Positions 5,359 through 7,724 of a stretch of 7,724 nucleotides of DNA are shown here, one piece after another. The DNA comes from Thermoplasmata archaeon (lineage in GTDB: Archaea; Thermoplasmatota; DTKX01; GCA-020343715): positions 1,918,448 through 1,926,171 of the forward strand of contig CP070808.1 of the NCBI GenBank assembly GCA_020343715.1. The letters are read 5' to 3'. Position numbers and translations under genes: made by a program. The first letter of the stretch is position 1. Each line of letters begins with the position of its first letter. The notes beneath the pieces are model-generated. The model worked only from the letters and a program-made list of their open reading frames with translations. It made no database searches and was not told the DNA's origin.

Positions 5359-5655
5359 TTACATGATGTCGTTTATCGCGGGCCCGAGGATGTCCTTCAC
5401 GCGTTCGGCCAGCTCCTCGGTGCGGATCAGCGTCAGGCAGCACGGCCGCCCGTCCGACTCCATAATCGAGATGGCCAGCTTGTCGCCCGCCTGGAGGCCC
5501 ATCCGGTCGCGGATGGCCTTGGGTATCACCATCTGGCCCCTCTCATCGATGGAGGCCACCCCCTCGACGCGTATCGTCTGCTTGGGGGCCTTCAACGTCT
5601 CGCCGTCTCCGCAACAGGGTTCCTCGGGCACGTTTCTCACCGTAACAGGGTACAT
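5359..5655 (-). CDS. AbrB/SpoVT-type regulator, HgcC-like, with paired cysteines
   Basis: A protein of up to 98 residues with one swapped-hairpin AbrB/MazE DNA-binding domain at about 31-78: GVASIDERGQMVIPKAIRDR, then MGLQAGDKLAISIM. The end, EELAERVKDILGPAINDIM, is helical. Cys pairs Cys14-15 (EEPCCG) and Cys72-73 (GRPCCL) flank the domain. This layout matches a small family found beside arsM and, in mercury methylators, beside hgcAB, where it is called HgcC. No hgcAB is present here. The vicinal cysteines suggest that it senses As(III) or another soft metal and controls this operon. That is inference. The start is uncertain. The ATG at 5655 lies only about ten bases from the TATA box, so transcription should begin inside the reading frame. 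GTG at 5631, five bases after GGTGA, fits better and would still keep the first Cys pair. Confidence 0.85.
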   Translation of the reverse strand: MYPVTVRNVPEEPCCGDGETLKAPKQTIRVEGVASIDERGQMVIPKAIRDRMGLQAGDKLAISIMESDGRPCCLTLIRTEELAERVKDILGPAINDIM

Positions 5656-5661
5656 CGGTCC

Positions 5662-5675
5662 GAATATTTATAGAT
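5662..5675 (-). promoter_or_regulatory. strong TATA box of the arsenic operon
   Basis: On the minus strand this reads ATCTATAAATATTC, the best TATA box in the window. It predicts transcription start near 5640-5645, so the mRNA would be almost leaderless and begin just past the ATG at 5655. Confidence 0.65.
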
Positions 5676-5692
5676 TTCTGATAAATCAGAAA
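5675..5692. promoter_or_regulatory. 18-base palindrome, candidate operator of the arsenic operon
   Basis: TTTCTGATAAATCAGAAA is a perfect inverted repeat with eight-base arms around AA, touching the upstream edge of the TATA box where TFB would bind. A further half-site, TTCAGAA, follows at 5694-5700. Its position suits a repressor blocking TFB/TBP or an upstream activator. The AbrB-like protein of this operon or a separate ArsR-type regulator could bind it. The remaining bases up to 5755 hold no recognisable gene or terminator. Confidence 0.6.
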
Positions 5693-5755
5693 ATTCAGAA
5701 AACGATAGGACAGGGTGGGCTCCAAGATTCGATATCAACCATGTCCAGTGCATCC

Positions 5756-6433
5756 TCAGGCCTGCTGGCGGAGTCGGGATGCCCGCTCGTCCCGGTCCCT
5801 GATCCTGAGGGACTCCAGGGCGCCCACCAGCGCCTCCTCGCTGATGAGGTGGGCGGCGTAGGCGTCGGCCTCCCGCTCGTCGGAGTACCTAAGGAAGGTC
5901 AGCGAGGTCAGGGCGAGGAACCAGGAGAGCATCCGGGGGGGTCGCGTCTCCAGGTGGTAGACCTCGTGGGCCACCACGGCCCGGAGCTGGTCGTCGTCCA
6001 GCCTCTCCAGGAGGCCCATGGACAGGTACACGGTGTCCTTGTACGCCAGGGCGCGGACCCGCTGGGTGTCGAGGACCACGATGTACACGTCGAATTCGTC
6101 CTCCAGGTTGGCCAGGGCGTCGAAGCGTCCCAGGGCGTCCACCGCCAGCCTGGACCGGCTGTATGCCCTGAGCATGCCTATGCCGATGGCCCCGGCGATG
6201 ACGGCTCCCAGGTAGAACCAGACCCACGTGGACATGTAGCAGTCCATGGAGGCCAGGGAGGTGGAGATCATCACGGTCACCATCATCTGGGCGCCCACCA
6301 GGGCCTTGTAGCCCTTCTCCATCTTGTAGGCGACGAAGAGGCCCGCGGAGATGGCGGAGAACACTATCAGGGGGAGAACGAGCCCGGCGGCGGCCAGGCA
6401 GACGTACCAGCACTCCAGGGCGTTCATGCTCAT
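5756..6433 (-). CDS. M48-type membrane metalloprotease paired with a BlaI-like repressor
   Basis: A 225-residue integral membrane zinc protease. Hydrophobic segments at about 9-36, 44-62 and 70-88 precede a cytosolic catalytic part. That part holds ERLDDDQLRAVVAHEVYHLE, with the zinc motif HEVYH at 156-160. RYSDEREADAYAA supplies the third ligand, likely Glu186 of an M48-like ExxxD. A further hydrophobic stretch at 168-181 may be a fourth membrane segment. The HEVYH context recalls both M48 (HtpX-like) and M56 (BlaR1-like) families. The ExxxD motif favours M48. There is no extracytoplasmic penicillin-binding or other sensor domain, only short loops. The gene starts inside the stop of the BlaI-like gene (ATGA overlap), implying translational coupling. 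By analogy with BlaR1 it may cleave or inactivate the repressor on a membrane signal. That is inference. Confidence 0.82.
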   Translation of the reverse strand: MSMNALECWYVCLAAAGLVLPLIVFSAISAGLFVAYKMEKGYKALVGAQMMVTVMISTSLASMDCYMSTWVWFYLGAVIAGAIGIGMLRAYSRSRLAVDALGRFDALANLEDEFDVYIVVLDTQRVRALAYKDTVYLSMGLLERLDDDQLRAVVAHEVYHLETRPPRMLSWFLALTSLTFLRYSDEREADAYAAHLISEEALVGALESLRIRDRDERASRLRQQA

Positions 6434-6795
6434 CCCCCGTTGCGCTCGACCCTGCCCAGGGCGCTCAGCGTCGCGTCCCCGAAGGTCTCATAGAGGCTGT
6501 CGATGACCCGCTCGGAGATCTTGATGCCCACGTCGTCCCTCCCGCCCACGGGCGAGTAGATGTACCTGAGCCTCTTGCCTCCCTCGTCCACGCTCCTGTC
6601 CACGAAGCCGGACTTCACGAGCCGGTCAAGGGTGCCGCCCACGACGGCATGGGAGAGGTCCTCCAACTGGTCCGAGATATCCGCCGACGTCATGGGACCG
6701 TTGTCCCAGAGCAGCTCGAGGATGCGGACCTCGTTGGGGCTGAAGAACTTGGTGAGTCCTTCCTTTTGAAGGTTGATTCTCTCGACCTTGACCAT
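6430..6795 (-). CDS. BlaI/MecI/CopY-family transcriptional repressor
   Basis: A 121-residue winged-helix regulator. Residues of about 17-82 form the DNA-binding domain: FFSPNEVRILELLWDNGPMT, ADISDQLEDLSHAVVGGTLD, then RLVKSGFVDRS and the wing ending RYIYSP. The C-terminal 83-121 is a helical dimerisation tail (ISERVIDSLYETFGDATLSA), as in BlaI/MecI. Members bind operators as dimers and are released by proteolysis (BlaI, MecI) or by metal (CopY). No CopY-type CxCxxxxC site is present; the protein has no cysteine. This points to protease rather than metal control, and the next gene in the operon is a membrane metalloprotease. The ATG at 6795 has no ribosome binding site and lies about 29 bases from the TATA box centre, so it is probably leaderless. 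A palindrome at 6799-6815 suggests autorepression. Confidence 0.85.
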   Translation of the reverse strand: MVKVERINLQKEGLTKFFSPNEVRILELLWDNGPMTSADISDQLEDLSHAVVGGTLDRLVKSGFVDRSVDEGGKRLRYIYSPVGGRDDVGIKISERVIDSLYETFGDATLSALGRVERNGG

Positions 6796-6798
6796 ACG

Positions 6799-6815
6799 TT
6801 TACGCGGAGTGTAAA
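6799..6815. promoter_or_regulatory. operator copy 1 (TTTAC-N7-GTAAA)
   Basis: TTTACGCGGAGTGTAAA has five-base inverted arms around seven bases. It lies between the TATA box and the ATG of the BlaI-like gene and covers its predicted transcription start, a classic repression position. Confidence 0.7.
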
Positions 6816-6818
6816 GGA

Positions 6819-6829
6819 CCTATATCAAG
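6819..6829 (-). promoter_or_regulatory. TATA box of the BlaI-like/protease operon
   Basis: On the minus strand this reads CTTGATATAGG. The TATA centre near 6824 predicts transcription start near 6798, three bases before the ATG at 6795, consistent with a leaderless mRNA. Confidence 0.5.
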
Positions 6830-6855
6830 CTTATGACGTAATATTCCCATTTTGG

Positions 6856-6872
6856 TTTACGGCAGGCGTAAA
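6856..6872. promoter_or_regulatory. operator copy 2 (TTTAC-N7-GTAAA)
   Basis: TTTACGGCAGGCGTAAA has arms extending to six bases (TTTACG/CGTAAA). It sits between the two divergent TATA boxes, directly upstream of the one for the ABC permease gene, where it could affect TFB binding or allow bridging between the outer sites. Confidence 0.7.
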
Positions 6873-6873
6873 G

Positions 6874-6882
6874 CATTAATAC
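6874..6882 (+). promoter_or_regulatory. TATA box of the ABC permease gene
   Basis: CATTAATAC lies just after operator copy 2. It predicts transcription start near 6904, inside operator copy 3, and a leader of about 13 bases before the ATG at 6917. Confidence 0.45.
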
Positions 6883-6897
6883 CAGCTTGCGTTTATG

Positions 6898-6916
6898 GTT
6901 TACGTTTGGTGTAAAC
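6898..6916. promoter_or_regulatory. operator copy 3 (GTTTAC-N7-GTAAAC)
   Basis: GTTTACGTTTGGTGTAAAC has perfect six-base arms around seven bases. It ends exactly before the ATG of the ABC permease gene and covers its predicted transcription start. It is the most symmetric of the three copies. Confidence 0.72.
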
Positions 6917-7724
6917 ATGCTCATGCGGATATTAGGTAAGTCGTTGGCGAGGCGCCGCGGTCGCATCGCCATCGCAATCGTGTCCGTGGTCATGGGCGCC
7001 GCCGTGGCCACCGCCCTGATGGCCGTGTCCATGGACATCGAGGCCCAGGTGAGCGCCGAGTTCCGCCAGTACGGCGCCAACCTGATAGTCGTGCCCCAGT
7101 CGGACACCATCGACGTGGGGTTCCCCGGTGTCGACTTCGGCTCGGTGACCGAGCAGGGCTACATCAACGAGAGCGACATCTGGAAGATAAAGCGCATATC
7201 GTGGCGCAACAACGTGCTGGGCTTCGCCCCCTTCCTGTACCAGGTGGTGACCGCCCAGACCCTGTCCACCAGCAGCGACCTGGTGATGGCGGGGACCTAC
7301 TTCGAGAGGGACGTCACCATAAAGGACAAGTACGCCCCCGAGGACCCGGAGACCGTCACCACCGGCGTCAGCTACATCAACCCCTGGTGGAAGGCCAGCG
7401 GGAAGTGGATCGACGCCCCCGACGACGAGGCCAGCGCCATGGTGGGCGTCGAGGTGGCCAAGAAGATGGGCGTGGGCGTTGGCGACACCATGACCCTCAC
7501 CTACTACCCCAACGGGAACGACCAGACCAACTCCACCACCTGCGACGTGACCGTGGTCGGCATCATCGAGACGGGCGGCAACGAGGACAGCCAGGTGTTC
7601 GTGAACCTCCAGCTGGCCCAGGAGATGTCGGACCGGGAGGACAAGATACACACCGTCCAGGTCTCCGCCCTCTGCACCGGCTGCCCGGTCAACGTCTTCG
7701 CCGAGGAGATCGAGGGCGAGATGG
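6917..7724 (+). CDS. ABC transporter permease, FtsX/MacB type, N-terminal part
   Basis: The first 269 codons of a gene that continues past the window. An ARRRGRI positive patch precedes one membrane helix (about 17-38, IAIAIVSVVMGAAVATALMA). A large extracytoplasmic region of MacB periplasmic-core type follows. Landmarks are AEFRQYGANLIVVPQ, GVSYINPWWKASGKWID, AMVGVEVAKKMG, VGVGDTMTL, VTVVGIIETGGNEDSQVFVN and VQVSALCTGCP. This resembles permeases whose neighbours include a second permease and an ATPase, sometimes in iron- or redox-linked operons. These move no substrate across the inner leaflet but transmit force to the outside (mechanotransmission). A Cys253-x-x-Cys256 pair in the outer domain could bind a metal or form a disulfide. 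The start is ATG 6917 or ATG 6923. It is transcribed divergently from the BlaI-like repressor and is probably its target. Confidence 0.82.
   Translation, partial: MLMRILGKSLARRRGRIAIAIVSVVMGAAVATALMAVSMDIEAQVSAEFRQYGANLIVVPQSDTIDVGFPGVDFGSVTEQGYINESDIWKIKRISWRNNVLGFAPFLYQVVTAQTLSTSSDLVMAGTYFERDVTIKDKYAPEDPETVTTGVSYINPWWKASGKWIDAPDDEASAMVGVEVAKKMGVGVGDTMTLTYYPNGNDQTNSTTCDVTVVGIIETGGNEDSQVFVNLQLAQEMSDREDKIHTVQVSALCTGCPVNVFAEEIEGEM

Noticed and set aside
4571..5655. A mercury methylation locus, because of the HgcC-like regulator
   Set aside because: No hgcA or hgcB is present, and the downstream enzyme has the full ArsM cysteine set, so arsenic methylation is the supported reading.
5756..6433. 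A BlaR1 beta-lactam sensor
   Set aside because: There is no penicillin-binding domain with SxxK or KTG motifs, and the zinc-site pattern HExxH plus ExxxD fits M48 better than M56.
5018..6493. A 491-codon plus-strand open frame
   Set aside because: It runs antisense to arsM, the AbrB-like gene and the protease, all with clear family motifs, and it crosses the arsenic promoter. Long antisense frames are expected in GC-rich coding DNA.

Overview
The window reads as a GC-rich archaeal chromosome segment. Evidence for Archaea: AT-rich TATA-like boxes sit about 25-30 bases before predicted transcription starts, with GGAGGTG-type ribosome binding sites or apparently leaderless starts. There is also a PKD-domain lipoprotein dense in N-glycosylation sequons, a stand-alone Lrp-type ligand-binding protein, double PRC-barrel and Hsp20 proteins, and an archaeal-type superoxide reductase. 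The SDR-type threonine dehydrogenase and overall gene style suggest a Thermoplasmatota-like lineage, but that is inference. Superoxide reductase and the arsenic methylation pair suggest an anaerobe or microaerophile. No rRNA, tRNA, CRISPR, insertion sequence or phage gene was seen, and no gene-free stretch exceeds about 160 bases.

Layout. Bases 3-185 hold the 3' end of an SDR-family L-threonine dehydrogenase. It converges on a minus-strand pair: a stand-alone Lrp/AsnC ligand-binding protein followed by an alpha/beta hydrolase. A promoter region with a 14-base palindrome separates that pair from a plus-strand PKD lipoprotein. Next come a 70-residue helical protein with a regular histidine stripe, and an Hsp20 chaperone. 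The Hsp20 gene overlaps tail-to-tail with a minus-strand protein carrying the four CxxCxGxG motifs of the DnaJ zinc domain but no J domain. Divergent from that is a two-domain PRC-barrel protein, followed by superoxide reductase. Superoxide reductase converges on an arsenic operon: an AbrB-like, HgcC-type regulator followed by an arsenite methyltransferase. That operon starts at a strong TATA box with an adjacent 18-base palindrome.

The right end (5756-7724) is the most interesting part. A BlaI/MecI/CopY-type repressor and an M48-type membrane metalloprotease overlap by ATGA and are transcribed leftward. Divergently, a FtsX/MacB-type ABC transporter permease runs off the window. Their shared 121-base control region contains three copies of one palindrome, TTTAC-N7-GTAAA. 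One copy covers each predicted transcription start and one lies between the two promoters. This looks like an archaeal analogue of BlaR1-BlaI signalling without a penicillin-binding sensor domain, wired to an ABC exporter-type transporter.

The genes fit a stress-response theme: superoxide, arsenic, protein folding and cell envelope. Only the two small operons and the divergent promoter unit show direct signs of co-regulation.
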